43,191 nt of DNA from an uncultured bacterium (GCA_946885425.1 CAMPGJ010000001.1:1-43191); one strand, 5' to 3'. Shown: positions 8,282 through 16,562, counted from the stretch's first letter. Notes: a model not told the origin generated them from the sequence alone. Numbers and translations: made by a program.

Positions 8282-8435
8282 TGCCAATTGCTACAAATTA
8301 CATCCGAATTTGGCTACAAATCTACAAATTTAATTCGTAAAAATTCGCATGCGAGATGGCATTGCAAAATGTCTCTAAGTTGATTATTATGGTAAAGTTG
8401 AATATCAGTATGCAAAATTCGCATAAATTCGTATC
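8282..8435 (+). repeat. MITE-like AT-rich repeat, long copy 2
   Basis: Second long copy, same orientation as 7866-8026, sharing CAATTGCTACAAATTAC, TTGCAAAATG and CTCTAAGTTGATTA. It ends four bases before the acylphosphatase ATG. Confidence 0.8.
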
Positions 8436-8438
8436 TAT

Positions 8439-8735
8439 ATGAGAGCACGTGTATTAATCTCAGGTATGGTTCAGGGGGTTGGACTCCGCTTTTTTATTAA
8501 AGACAGAGCAGATGAGCTTGGTGTAACGGGCTGGGTCAAAAATAGAAAAGATGGAAGGGTAGAAGCTGTCTTACAACGGTTAACTGGCTGGAAAAGAGTG
8601 GAACAAGATAGAGCAACTATTGAAGAGTTGATAGAGTTATGTAAAAAAGGAACAGCTCTTTCAAAAGTGAACGATGTAGAGGTCAAATGGGAACATACCT
8701 ATGATGACCTTCTCAAAGATTTTGAAATCCGCTAA
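8439..8735 (+). CDS. acyP: Acylphosphatase
   Basis: Hydrolyses acylphosphates. The motif GMVQGVGLRFF includes catalytic Arg17, and GWVKNRKDGRVEAVLQ includes catalytic Asn35, as in the classical family. At 98 residues it is a little longer than the usual 90-92: an extra stretch (RLTGWKRVEQDRA) follows the GRVEAVLQ strand. It lies directly after a long repeat copy, with another short copy downstream (about 8736-8795). Confidence 0.9.
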   Translation: MRARVLISGMVQGVGLRFFIKDRADELGVTGWVKNRKDGRVEAVLQRLTGWKRVEQDRATIEELIELCKKGTALSKVNDVEVKWEHTYDDLLKDFEIR

Positions 8736-8795
8736 GATGCGAATTGCTACCAATTATATCCGAATTTAGCTACAAATCTACGAATAAATCAATGA
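8736..8795 (+). repeat. MITE-like AT-rich repeat, short copy
   Basis: Starts with ATGCGAATTGCTACCAATTA and continues CCGAATTTAGCTACAAATC, matching the left end of the long copies at 7866 and 8282 but lacking the interior. Confidence 0.7.
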
Positions 8796-8827
8796 GAAAG
8801 CCCTGGACTTGTGGTACGCGTGGCACT

Positions 8828-9661
8828 TTATTTTTTAAGCTCTGCTTCAATGAGGGTTTCAAATTCACTTAAGGGTTGTGCTCCTACTAATCTGTGACCA
8901 TTTATGAAGAAGGTTGGTGTGCCATCTACTTGTACTTTTTCTCCTGCAGCTGCGTCCTCTGTAACTGCATTTTTGGCTTTATCTGACTCTAAACATGAGC
9001 TGAATTGGTCAGCATCCAAACCTAGTTCTGAAGCATACCCGATAAGTGATTCGTCAACAGTAGTTAGTTCCTTACCTGACCATGAGTCTTGGTTTGCAAA
9101 GAGAAGATCATGGTAGTCCCAGAATTTCCCTTGATCATTAGCACATTCAGTTGCAATACCTGCTTTTTCAGCAAGTGGGTGGATACTATAGAGTGGATAG
9201 TGACGGAAGTAAAGTTTTGCTTTTCCTGTGTTTACATATTTTTCAATAAGTGCTTTGTGAGTTTCATCAACATATCGTTTGCAGAAAGGGCACTGAAGGT
9301 CGCTAAATATAACAATAGTCACTTTTGCATTCTCCTCACCCATAAGAGGGAGTTTTCCATTGTCTACTTTTACTACTGCAGGCGGCTCTGGTGCTGCCAC
9401 TTGTTGGTCAGTAGGTGCAGCTGTTGGTACAGGTGCATTTGCAGCTTTTTCAAGGTAAATGACTTTATTGGTGAGCATTCCCAAAAGAAATGCGAAGACA
9501 ACTAACGCAAAAACAAGGTAAGCATTAAGTGACGCATTACGGAAGGAAAATTTGGGAAGGCGGACTTCAAAATAATTCTTCTCAGGGGTATGGTCGGCGC
9601 TTTTCGAACCAGACTTCTTAGCTGCTGCTTTTGATTTTTCTACAGACGCTGCCTTTTTCAT
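8828..9661 (-). CDS. Membrane-anchored DsbA-family thiol oxidoreductase
   Basis: A 277-residue protein: a lysine/alanine-rich cytoplasmic tail, one membrane span (about residues 47-66), a Pro/Ala linker (75-97), then a thioredoxin-fold domain with active site CPFC (Cys124-Cys127) and a cis-Pro loop (GTPTFFING). It should sit outside the membrane and form or rearrange disulfides; the closest bacterial parallels are BdbD/DsbA-like proteins. TTGACA-17-TACAAT (9670-9698) places the transcript start one or two bases before the ATG, a leaderless mRNA. The UreH-type protein at 11955 and TrxA/TrxB at 16.6-17.9 kb could supply a thiol relay (inference). Confidence 0.9.
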   Translation of the reverse strand: MKKAASVEKSKAAAKKSGSKSADHTPEKNYFEVRLPKFSFRNASLNAYLVFALVVFAFLLGMLTNKVIYLEKAANAPVPTAAPTDQQVAAPEPPAVVKVDNGKLPLMGEENAKVTIVIFSDLQCPFCKRYVDETHKALIEKYVNTGKAKLYFRHYPLYSIHPLAEKAGIATECANDQGKFWDYHDLLFANQDSWSGKELTTVDESLIGYASELGLDADQFSSCLESDKAKNAVTEDAAAGEKVQVDGTPTFFINGHRLVGAQPLSEFETLIEAELKK

Positions 9662-9669
9662 CTTGGTCT

Positions 9670-9698
9670 ATTGTAGGGTCTGAAAATTTTCCTGTCAA
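9670..9698 (-). promoter_or_regulatory. Promoter of dsbA-like gene
   Basis: TTGACA (9693-9698), 17-bp spacer, TACAAT (9670-9675); the ATG begins 9 bp further on, so no room remains for a ribosome-binding site. Confidence 0.75.
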
Positions 9699-9830
9699 CA
9701 GGGAAATTTTAGAATTTTTGAAGTGAGAGGTGGGATGTTCTTGAGCCTGGAATTTTTGATGATTTGAGTTTTTGAGTTCTTGACTTCAAGTCTCCCAAAA
9801 GTACTCAAGATATTAAGTTGCAAGGGTTTC

Positions 9831-10595
9831 TCACTTCCCATTTCGAGAGTTCGTACTCAATACAAACTTTTCTATTACCTGAGCCACTCCGTCTTCTTCT
9901 ACGGTTGCTGTCACGTAATCTGCGATGGCTTTGAGGTCGGGGATAGCATTGCCCATCGCTACCTTGAGCCCTGATGCCATAAGTAGTGGAAAATCATTTG
10001 GTCCATCGCCGATACCGATGATTTCATGGGTTCGAATATTTAAAATTTTGCCCAATTCATAGATTGCATGCTGTTTGGTCGCAAGTTTATGAGCTATGTT
10101 TAATCCGACTGTACCTTCTTTCCATCCGCTCACCTTATATAGTGAAAGTGTAGGGATATTGGAAAATTTTCTTATAAGAATATTTGCTTGTTCATCGGTA
10201 ATATCCCAGACAAAGACAACAAGAGGATTTTGTGGTTCTTCATCATATCGCTCATGAACAGTATCTTTTGTTTCAATTAAATATCGAAAGCTGGTTTTAC
10301 GCAATATGTTCACCACAAACGTATAATCATCCATAATCATTGGTTTTTCATATAGTGGTTCTCGTGTGGCACCATCAATGATAAGTGCGCCGTTGAGCAG
10401 AATGACTGGTCCTGTAAGGTTGAGTGCATCTAAAATGGGTGTTGCAAGCCGAAGTTCTCTTCCTGTAGCTACTGATATATGAATTTTTTCTCTCGCTTTA
10501 GAAATAGCCTCAAGGACTTTGTGCGATGGCATGCCAAGAGGGCCATTAGGTATCATTGTACCGTCCAAATCAGAAATAAGCGCTTTATATTTCAT
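9831..10595 (-). CDS. HAD-superfamily phosphatase, Cof type
   Basis: The N-terminus MKYKALISDLDGTMIPNG holds the DxD nucleophile pair (Asp9, Asp11); ISVATGRE and GIGDGPNDFPLLMAS are the later HAD motifs. A C2-type cap lies between them. Members dephosphorylate small phosphorylated metabolites; the substrate cannot be told from sequence. The frame is open 10 codons further up, but a TG-extended TATAAT (10605-10610) would start the mRNA around 10598, so the ATG at 10595 is chosen and the mRNA is nearly leaderless. The final residues (LSTNSRNGK) run into repeat-like DNA with several GAGTTCTTGA-like units (9735-9845). Confidence 0.85.
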   Translation of the reverse strand: MKYKALISDLDGTMIPNGPLGMPSHKVLEAISKAREKIHISVATGRELRLATPILDALNLTGPVILLNGALIIDGATREPLYEKPMIMDDYTFVVNILRKTSFRYLIETKDTVHERYDEEPQNPLVVFVWDITDEQANILIRKFSNIPTLSLYKVSGWKEGTVGLNIAHKLATKQHAIYELGKILNIRTHEIIGIGDGPNDFPLLMASGLKVAMGNAIPDLKAIADYVTATVEEDGVAQVIEKFVLSTNSRNGK

Positions 10596-10688
10596 ACTTG
10601 TGAAATTATACCACTGAAACGCCAATCAAACCTGACAACTCTCCAAGGGAGAGGCTAGGATGATGGCAATCCATAAATCCTGTAGTCA

Positions 10689-10717
10689 TTGACTTGTGGC
10701 TAGATTAATCCTATAAT
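10689..10717 (+). promoter_or_regulatory. Promoter of small membrane-protein locus B
   Basis: TTGACT (10689-10694), 17-bp spacer, TATAAT (10712-10717); leader of about 36 nt before the 55-aa gene. Confidence 0.75.
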
Positions 10718-10759
10718 ACATGAGTTCTTTCACACAGACCAAACATATGGAGGTTTGAG

Positions 10760-10927
10760 ATGGGTGAGCTGTTCGTCAGCATACTCATAGTGCTTCTCGG
10801 TTTTGTCTTTCTATGCAAGGCATGGGAAGAGAAGAAGCCGGTAGGTATCTGTGCGTTGTACGGAACGGTATTTACTCTCTTTGGCTTGATAGGCCTAGGC
10901 GTATCAGCCGCAAATCTCGCGCAGTAG
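10760..10927 (+). CDS. Small membrane protein, 55 aa (locus B)
   Basis: Unrecognised. The reading frame from ATG 10760 encodes two hydrophobic spans (about residues 4-18 and 31-50) separated by a charged loop WEEKKP, ending NLAQ. The start is preceded by a clear ribosome-binding site, TGGAGGTTTGAG, which abuts the ATG; the same sequence precedes the next gene. A consensus promoter lies 36 nt upstream. Strong Shine-Dalgarno use contrasts with the leaderless housekeeping genes nearby. Real expression is likely; function unknown. Confidence 0.65.
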   Translation: MGELFVSILIVLLGFVFLCKAWEEKKPVGICALYGTVFTLFGLIGLGVSAANLAQ

Positions 10928-10953
10928 CGAAAACCACCAAATGGAGGTTTGAG

Positions 10954-11043
10954 ATGACCCAGAAAGAGATCTGGATCATCGTTGTAATCGCGCTAGTTTT
11001 TGTTGCAGTTGTGGCAGCTGTTATCAGTTTGCTCACTGCATAA
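10954..11043 (+). CDS. Tiny membrane protein, 29 aa (locus B)
   Basis: Encodes MTQKEIWIIVVIALVFVAVV followed by AAVISLLTA: a short polar start and a single membrane span. ATGGAGGTTTGAG before the ATG copies the ribosome-binding site of the 55-aa gene upstream, 26 bp after whose stop it begins, so the two should be translated from one mRNA. Single-span proteins of this size often act as subunits or regulators of membrane complexes, but nothing here identifies a partner. Confidence 0.6.
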   Translation: MTQKEIWIIVVIALVFVAVVAAVISLLTA

Positions 11044-11078
11044 AAGCGCACAAGAATAGCTCTAAGGAAGGGATTTTC

Positions 11079-11112
11079 AGTAAGAGGTGGCATAAGCTGC
11101 CATCTCACTACT
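11079..11112. other. Hairpin after locus B genes
   Basis: AGTAAGAGGTGGCA (11079-11092) pairs with TGCCATCTCACTACT (11098-11112) over most of its length. No T-run follows. It lies 36 bp after the 29-aa gene and 24 bp before the branched element. Confidence 0.5.
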
Positions 11113-11136
11113 GGTTATTCCAGAACTCAGGGCTCT

Positions 11137-11226
11137 AGGGCAGTGTAAGGTATTAATTGTATTCCGCTTCGCGGATTTTTTGGCTCACGCCATTACAATT
11201 TACCCCAAGCTGCCCTTTATACTTTT
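11137..11226 (+). other. Branched stem-loop element, 3' end of locus B
   Basis: Closing stem GGGCAG/CTGCCC (11138-11143 with 11210-11215), second stem AATTGTA/TACAATT (11155-11161 with 11194-11200), and two inner hairpins TCCGC/GCGGA (11163-11175, followed by a T6 run) and GGC/GCC (11182-11191). The tail TTATACTTTT follows the stem. Plan and tail match the elements at 5138-5204 and 28891-29030. Confidence 0.6.
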
Positions 11227-11228
11227 AA

Positions 11229-11348
11229 AAAGAGTTCCTTCTCCTTTTAGGAGAAGGTTAGGATGAGGTCTTCGGGTTAGACCTTACCCCAGCCCTATCC
11301 TAAGAGGAGAGGGAGGTAAGTTTTTAAATCGCGATAAATCGCGCCACT
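11229..11348. repeat. CTCC-type and TCGCG-type palindromic repeats
   Basis: 11229-11310 holds CCTTCTCCTTTTAGGAGAAG and related arms; partial copies are at 10630-10665 and 28722-28760. 11324-11348 holds TCGCGATAAATCGCGCCACT, related to 25393-25468 and 36809-36833. No gene is visible in this 330-bp gap. Confidence 0.7.
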
Positions 11349-11374
11349 ACTTTTGATAGTATATAATTACATTT

Positions 11375-11896
11375 ATGAAAAAGTATCTTTATATTGCATG
11401 GGCGTTGGTTCTGGTGGCAATTCTTGGTGTCACTGGCTTTTTTGTAGCGAAAAAAGTATTCGTCCCTAAAGAAGTGCATTACCATGCGGGGTTTGTGGTG
11501 TTTGAAAATAATAAGAAGAAAGATTTCTCAGATTTCAAATACATGAGCGTCAAGCCATGTGGGGAACACAAGGAAGATATAACCGATGCAGAGCTGCAAG
11601 ACCAGAAGGCTCATTTACATGATAATGTCGGTGATGTCCTTCATACCCACCGTGAAGGTGCGAGGTGGAAAGATTTGTTTACTAACTTGAAGTATTCAAT
11701 GGAATACTCCAAAACAACTGCGTATATAAATGGTCAGGAAGTAGAAAATTGGCAAAATCAACCAATTCAGCCATATCAGAGTTTGATTATATTTATCGGT
11801 GAGAATGATAAGAAGCATCTGAAAGAAGCAGTCAAAAAAAACCATATTCAACTCATAGAGAAGAAGAGCGAAAATTGTGGAAGTGGCACACATTAA
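11375..11896 (+). CDS. Membrane-anchored His-rich protein
   Basis: A 173-residue protein with an N-terminal membrane anchor (residues 4-26) and an extracytoplasmic domain. Histidines cluster in VHYHAGF and KAHLHDNVGDVLHTHREG, with conserved-looking CGEH and a late NCGSGTH, a pattern suited to binding copper or another transition metal. I do not know a named family. It is followed by the UreH/cupredoxin protein and an HMA chaperone on the same strand, which supports metal handling. A TATAAT box at 11362-11367 puts the transcript start at the ATG, so the mRNA is leaderless. Confidence 0.75.
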   Translation: MKKYLYIAWALVLVAILGVTGFFVAKKVFVPKEVHYHAGFVVFENNKKKDFSDFKYMSVKPCGEHKEDITDAELQDQKAHLHDNVGDVLHTHREGARWKDLFTNLKYSMEYSKTTAYINGQEVENWQNQPIQPYQSLIIFIGENDKKHLKEAVKKNHIQLIEKKSENCGSGTH

Positions 11897-11954
11897 TAAG
11901 TATAAGGACAGACTTGCCATTTAATTTTGGATATTCTATTATAGTTCAGTAGTT

Positions 11955-12980
11955 ATGGACTCCAATCTTCTTACTATCTTCACCACAGGACTTCTAACCG
12001 GGGGACTTACTTGTTTGGCTGTCCAAGGAGGATTGCTTGCTTCTGCGTTGGCGCAGCAAGAATCCCACTTCGCCAAGGCTTCGCGGGACAGGGGAAGGCT
12101 TTTACCTATTTTATCTTTTCTGATTGCGAAGATAATTGCTTATACATTAGTTGGGTTTTTACTTGGTTGGCTTGGGTCTCTTCTAGATCTATCTATACAG
12201 ATGCGTATTGTTTTGCAGGGAGCAGTAGTTATATTCATGTTTGGAACTGCGCTGAACCTTTTGAATGTTCATCCCATTTTCCGTTATTTTGTTATACAAC
12301 CTCCAAAATTTTTGACCAAGTTAGTGAGGAGACAATCAAAAAGCAGTAGTTTTTTTGCTCCTGCACTATTAGGAGCCTTTACCGTCTTCATCCCATGTGG
12401 AACAACTCAGGCAATGATGGCGTTGGCTGTTGCTTCAGGAAATCCATTCATGGGGGCAATCATTATGTTTGTCTTTACCCTTGGAACATCTCCGCTCTTC
12501 TTTATCCTCGGCTTTCTGACGATGAAACTTGGCGATGTACTTCATCTGCGTTTTATGAAAGTTGCGGCTTTTGCTATCATCCTACTGGCTCTTTTTAATT
12601 TGGATGCTACTGTTGCTTTAACAGGAAGCCAGCATACCATCCGTAATACTCTTAAATCAGGATATTGTCTTATTAGTTATTGCGATCAGTCTACTTATAC
12701 AATGGATCCAGTAAGCGCGTTAGAAATTACCATTACCTCAAAAGGATATTCTCCAAATTATTTTGTGGTAAAAGCAGGTTCAGAAGTGACGCTTCATTTG
12801 AGGAACCAGGGTGCCTATAATTGTGCCCAGGCATTCACGATACCTTCACTTAATGTCCAAAAACTTATTCAGCCAAATAAAATAGAAGTCCTCAAGTTTA
12901 CCGCGCCTGCAAAACCCGGCAGGATTACATTCACATGTAGTATGGGTATGTATCCTGGAACGATAGACGTTGTAGAGTAG
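11955..12980 (+). CDS. UreH/SafE-type membrane protein with C-terminal cupredoxin-like domain
   Basis: 341 residues. The first 215 form a six-span DsbD/CcdA-like membrane domain of the UreH/SafE type: LTGGLTCLAVQGG in span 1 (Cys20) and FIPCGTTQAMMALA (Cys148) are the paired cysteines that carry electrons or metal in relatives. Residues about 248-341 look like a cupredoxin domain, with Cys and Met ligand candidates in FTCSMGMYPG. Residues 36-49 (ESHFAKASRDRGRL) are encoded by a repeat also found at 16521-16551, inserted in the loop after span 1. TTGCCA-17-TATTAT (11914-11942) is a good promoter 12 bp before the ATG. Likely role: copper or thiol export with its neighbours. Confidence 0.8.
   Translation: MDSNLLTIFTTGLLTGGLTCLAVQGGLLASALAQQESHFAKASRDRGRLLPILSFLIAKIIAYTLVGFLLGWLGSLLDLSIQMRIVLQGAVVIFMFGTALNLLNVHPIFRYFVIQPPKFLTKLVRRQSKSSSFFAPALLGAFTVFIPCGTTQAMMALAVASGNPFMGAIIMFVFTLGTSPLFFILGFLTMKLGDVLHLRFMKVAAFAIILLALFNLDATVALTGSQHTIRNTLKSGYCLISYCDQSTYTMDPVSALEITITSKGYSPNYFVVKAGSEVTLHLRNQGAYNCAQAFTIPSLNVQKLIQPNKIEVLKFTAPAKPGRITFTCSMGMYPGTIDVVE
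12064..12093. repeat. TCGCCAAGGCTTCGCGGG repeat, in-frame copy
   Basis: TCGCCAAGGCTTCGCGGG at 12070-12087 recurs exactly at 16527-16544, where it is intergenic. Here it is read in frame inside the UreH-type gene. Confidence 0.8.
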
Positions 12981-13011
12981 GTATCACAACTACCATGAGC
13001 TTTATATAATA

Positions 13012-13224
13012 ATGAAAAAGGTTACGTTTAAGATTGTGGACATGCATTGTACTTCTTGTTCGATTACTATTGATGGTGATCTGGAGGATGTGGGGGGAGT
13101 GAAGAAGGCAAATACGAGCTATGCAAAGGCGCTGACGGAAGTAGAGTTTGATCCAAATAAGATAGGTGAGAAAGACATCCTCAAGATTATTAAAAAAGCA
13201 GGATACACGGCGGAACCTCAGTAA
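13012..13224 (+). CDS. Heavy-metal-associated (HMA) domain protein, CopZ-like
   Basis: A 70-residue soluble protein with the metal-binding motif MHCTSC (Cys13, Cys16) on a ferredoxin-like fold, full family length. Such proteins carry copper(I) to membrane transporters. It starts 31 bp after the UreH/cupredoxin gene, probably in one operon with it. No P-type ATPase is present in the window, so the partner may be the UreH-type protein itself. The TATAAT-like string at 13005-13010 is too close to the start to be its promoter. Confidence 0.9.
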   Translation: MKKVTFKIVDMHCTSCSITIDGDLEDVGGVKKANTSYAKALTEVEFDPNKIGEKDILKIIKKAGYTAEPQ

Positions 13225-13295
13225 TTTCGCTCATCCATTTCTCCATGACCTTCAACAAATTATGGTATATAATGAGCAGATAGGTATTTAAATTT

Positions 13296-14870
13296 ATGCT
13301 TACATTTCGTCCTCTTTCACAGACAGCAAAGTATTTACTTGATTCGCTTGAAGCGAAAGAGAAGACCCATCACGAAGAGAGGCGGATTTCTGTTAACCCT
13401 ATTGTCTCCAAATTTGCTTCCTGGTATGAGCGACTACGCAATTCTATGGAATTGCGTGAGGATGAGGTTATTTTACGTGCTACCGTAGAACGTATTCTGA
13501 AGCGTCGTCTTCTTTTGGGAGGCAATGGGCAGACTACGGCGGAACCACTGGTCAAAGAGCTTCTGTGGGCAAGATATCTTCCTGATCATGATATTGGTGA
13601 GTCGGTAGTCACAAAAGTAGAAGAATCTATTAATGTCCATCTGTCGCTTAGATTGCGGGTATTGTCTCAGCATCATTTCCCCGAAAGTGTTATCAATGAT
13701 TGGATTTATGATCTTATGTCTGCGGATATCCAATATATTCTTAATCCAAAAAGGGATAAAGAACTGTTAACAAACTTTATGTACCATGTTCTCAAAGATG
13801 ACGTGAAGATTGAGGATGAATCTGAAGAGACGAGAAATGCCCAGATGTTTATGGCTGTACGGAGAGCTTTTGCGCGGGATGATCTGGCATTTTTGCGGTA
13901 CCATCTTTTCTCTCAATATTTTGGCAGACTTACCTATAAAACACTTGACTATACTGTCGAAAATTTCCCCACAGGATACCAGGAGCTCATCAAGCAAATG
14001 AACTATCGTCATAAAGAAAAGATTTATACATATGTAAAGCGCAGAACTGCTGCCTTCTTTATCTTTGATGATATTCTTCAGGGGAATAAAGAGAATCTAA
14101 AGACGGTCCTTGAAACAGAAGAATCACTGCAGGAGGTAGTGTTTGAGGCTTGTGAGAAGCGTTACAGGGGAACAAGGACGAGAGTGACGACGGCTGTTAT
14201 ACGCTCGGTCTTTTTCATCCTTTTGACCAAATTTGCTTTTGCATTTGCTGTGGAGGGTACATATGAACGGATATTTCTTGGGGCTATTCATTGGAATACG
14301 CTTGCAGTAAATATTGCCGCGCCGCCGCTTTTGATGGTGATCGTAAGTTTCTTCATCCGGACACCGGGAATAAATAATTCTAAAAAGATCCTGGAGTATA
14401 TAAATCAATTATTATATGAGGAAGACCCGAAGTTAGGGAATAAGTTGCTTATTGCTAGACCGAAAGCTGCAGACACGAAATTTGCGACCGCATTCAATAT
14501 CCTGTGGCTTGTAGCGTTTGGTCTTTCTTTTGGTGGTATGATATTTATCCTCACCAAGTTTCACTTTAATCCGGTGAGCCAATTTATTTTTATCTTTTTC
14601 CTTGCGATAGTTTCCTTCTTATCCTATCGTATTAGTTTGATTGCAAATATCTATAGAGTAGGAGAGAGGCAGGGTCTTTTGACGCTTCTGGTAGATTTTC
14701 TTTTTATGCCGGTCATCCGTGTGGGTCGCAGATTGACCCACAGTATCGCGCAGATCAACATCTTCCTCATGCTCTTCGACTTCTTTATCGAAGCACCATT
14801 CAAATATCTTTTCGCTTTTTTCGATCAATGGTTCTATCATCTCCATGCAAAAACTGAAGACCTGGAATAA
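13296..14870 (+). CDS. Large unrecognised membrane protein
   Basis: 524 residues, no family recognised. The N-terminal 280 residues are hydrophilic and helical (EDEVILRATVERILKRRLLLGG, many acidic/basic pairs). Membrane spans follow at roughly 298-318, 332-352, 396-418 and 422-445, and a last hydrophobic stretch near 490-510. This layout, a long cytoplasmic domain then four or so spans, suggests a lineage-specific integral membrane protein. TATAAT at 13268-13273 gives a leader of about 16 nt. It precedes the subtilase gene on the same strand by 67 bp; co-function is possible but not shown. Confidence 0.7.
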   Translation: MLTFRPLSQTAKYLLDSLEAKEKTHHEERRISVNPIVSKFASWYERLRNSMELREDEVILRATVERILKRRLLLGGNGQTTAEPLVKELLWARYLPDHDIGESVVTKVEESINVHLSLRLRVLSQHHFPESVINDWIYDLMSADIQYILNPKRDKELLTNFMYHVLKDDVKIEDESEETRNAQMFMAVRRAFARDDLAFLRYHLFSQYFGRLTYKTLDYTVENFPTGYQELIKQMNYRHKEKIYTYVKRRTAAFFIFDDILQGNKENLKTVLETEESLQEVVFEACEKRYRGTRTRVTTAVIRSVFFILLTKFAFAFAVEGTYERIFLGAIHWNTLAVNIAAPPLLMVIVSFFIRTPGINNSKKILEYINQLLYEEDPKLGNKLLIARPKAADTKFATAFNILWLVAFGLSFGGMIFILTKFHFNPVSQFIFIFFLAIVSFLSYRISLIANIYRVGERQGLLTLLVDFLFMPVIRVGRRLTHSIAQINIFLMLFDFFIEAPFKYLFAFFDQWFYHLHAKTEDLE

Positions 14871-14937
14871 ATAAGTTATCCAATGAGGTTCCTTCCCTAG
14901 AATTGACACCTTTCTATTGATGTGAGAGCATGAATAT

Positions 14938-16488
14938 ATGAAGAGAATAATACAGGTTTTTAAAGAGAATCCACTTCTTTCATGGACTTGTACCATGCTG
15001 CTGGCTCTTTTCCTCGTTGCAGGTTTCAATTTTTCAGGTGAACCACGAGAGACAGCTACCACACGTTTAGAAGATCTTTCACTTTCACCTTCACCTTCTG
15101 AAGAAAAGTTTGTGCGGGGGCAAGTTATGGTGAAGTTCAAGTCCGAAGTGTCTCAAACTGTTATTGATCAGAAATTACAGCAATATGACGCAAGAATTAT
15201 TGATAGCATTGAAAAACTCCATTATTTTGTTTTGGAAGTTCCGCCCGGGATGGAAAAAGAAGTTGTAAAAAAACTTATAGAAGATGGTATCGCTACTTCG
15301 GCAGATCTAAATTATGAGTACGAAGAGCGACTTATCCCAAATGACACACAATTTGAAAGTCAATATGGTTTGACCATAATTCAGGCTCCGCAAGCTTGGG
15401 ATGTGACACGGGGAAAGGGGGTTATCATTGCAAATTTAGAACCTGGTGGAGCTGATATCCGACATCCCGATCTGGCACCAAATGTAGTAATGGACGGAAG
15501 TGTATATGGTGCCATCTCTCATGGGACACATACGGCAGGCATTATCGCGGGTGCAGGGAATAATGGCCAAGGAATTTCAGGAACGTGTCCTGATTGTAAG
15601 CTGCTTATGCTTAGCATGAAGGGGTACAATGACGCTGGAGTATCACAAGCAATTGTTACTGCGGCGGATAAAGGAGCAAAGGCAATTAGTATGAGTTTTG
15701 GGGGTCCAAAAGGAGGGCAAATATTAGTAGATGCAGTTAAATATGCTTGGGATAAAGGATGCATCCCTGTTGCCGCAAGCGGTAATGACAATAAATTGAC
15801 TTTAGGAGGGCCTCCGGGAAGTCTGCAATATGTGGTTAATGTTGCAGCGACAAATGCAACAGATAAAAAAGCATCATTCTCGAATTATCATAAGGATATG
15901 ACAATCGCCGCACCTGGAGATAAAATTCTTTCGACTATTCCGGGAGGTAAGTATGGTAATAACTCGGGGACGTCTATGTCGGCACCTATGGTGGCAGGCG
16001 TGGTGGGACTTATTTGGTCTACGTCATACGGAACTTCGCCACAGGCTGTTGTTGATCGACTCTGTAGTACTTCAGATAAAATTACAGGAACAGGAACGCA
16101 ATGGAAGTGTGGCAGGGTAAATGCTTTTAAAGCAGTTCAGGGAGGTAATGCAGTTGCTCAACCGGCACCTACTCAGCCGGCTGCACCACAACCCACAATT
16201 CCTCCTGTAGTTAAGCCTACTGCTGGTGCTACAGATGCTCCTAGAGAAACTGTGGCAAAACCCACATTTACTTCAATCGGGGATTGCATTACCAATAACA
16301 ATTGTCCACCTACGGATATACCAAATTCTGATCCTAAACAAATCGCGCAGTTACCAGCGGAACAACACACAGTTTCTCAACCAGAGACAACACACCAGCC
16401 GGCAACAACAACAAAAGACAGCGGACTTCTCCAGCTGTTCATTGAGCTCTTATTGCAGATTATCCAACTGCTTTTCGGAAGGAGATAG
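14938..16488 (+). CDS. S8-family (subtilisin-like) protein with altered catalytic Asp
   Basis: 516 residues: signal or anchor segment (14-31), an I9-like propeptide (about 57-130, VRGQVMVKFK), the subtilase domain (about 145-400), a Pro/Ala/Thr-rich linker and a hydrophobic C-terminal helix (LFIELLLQIIQLLFGRR). Catalytic His195 (SHGTHTAG), oxyanion Asn283 (ASGNDN) and Ser346 (GTSMSAP) are present. The Asp expected in DTG before HPDL is not: the sequence reads NLEPGGADIRHPDL, giving Pro169 at the aligned position with Glu168 beside it. The protein may be inactive, use Glu, or be a binding protein. It should be exported and surface-held. Confidence 0.85.
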   Translation: MKRIIQVFKENPLLSWTCTMLLALFLVAGFNFSGEPRETATTRLEDLSLSPSPSEEKFVRGQVMVKFKSEVSQTVIDQKLQQYDARIIDSIEKLHYFVLEVPPGMEKEVVKKLIEDGIATSADLNYEYEERLIPNDTQFESQYGLTIIQAPQAWDVTRGKGVIIANLEPGGADIRHPDLAPNVVMDGSVYGAISHGTHTAGIIAGAGNNGQGISGTCPDCKLLMLSMKGYNDAGVSQAIVTAADKGAKAISMSFGGPKGGQILVDAVKYAWDKGCIPVAASGNDNKLTLGGPPGSLQYVVNVAATNATDKKASFSNYHKDMTIAAPGDKILSTIPGGKYGNNSGTSMSAPMVAGVVGLIWSTSYGTSPQAVVDRLCSTSDKITGTGTQWKCGRVNAFKAVQGGNAVAQPAPTQPAAPQPTIPPVVKPTAGATDAPRETVAKPTFTSIGDCITNNNCPPTDIPNSDPKQIAQLPAEQHTVSQPETTHQPATTTKDSGLLQLFIELLLQIIQLLFGRR

Positions 16489-16520
16489 TAATGGGTGAGG
16501 CGCTAAAAATTCCCCTTGAC

Positions 16521-16551
16521 CCCACGTCGCCAAGGCTTCGCGGGGCAGGCG
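16521..16551. repeat. TCGCCAAGGCTTCGCGGG repeat, intergenic copy
   Basis: Second exact copy of the 18-mer (16527-16544), in the gap between the subtilase gene and the trxA promoter. Confidence 0.8.
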
Positions 16552-16562
16552 GTTTTATCTTC

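Noticed and set aside
9089..9505. Cys/Phe-rich 138-codon frame opposite the DsbA-like gene
   Set aside because: It is antisense to a clear thioredoxin-fold gene; its composition is an artefact of that.
12011..12598. Shifted frames inside the UreH/cupredoxin gene suggesting a frameshift
   Set aside because: The main frame is intact from start to stop with all expected spans; the shifted frames have no domain content.
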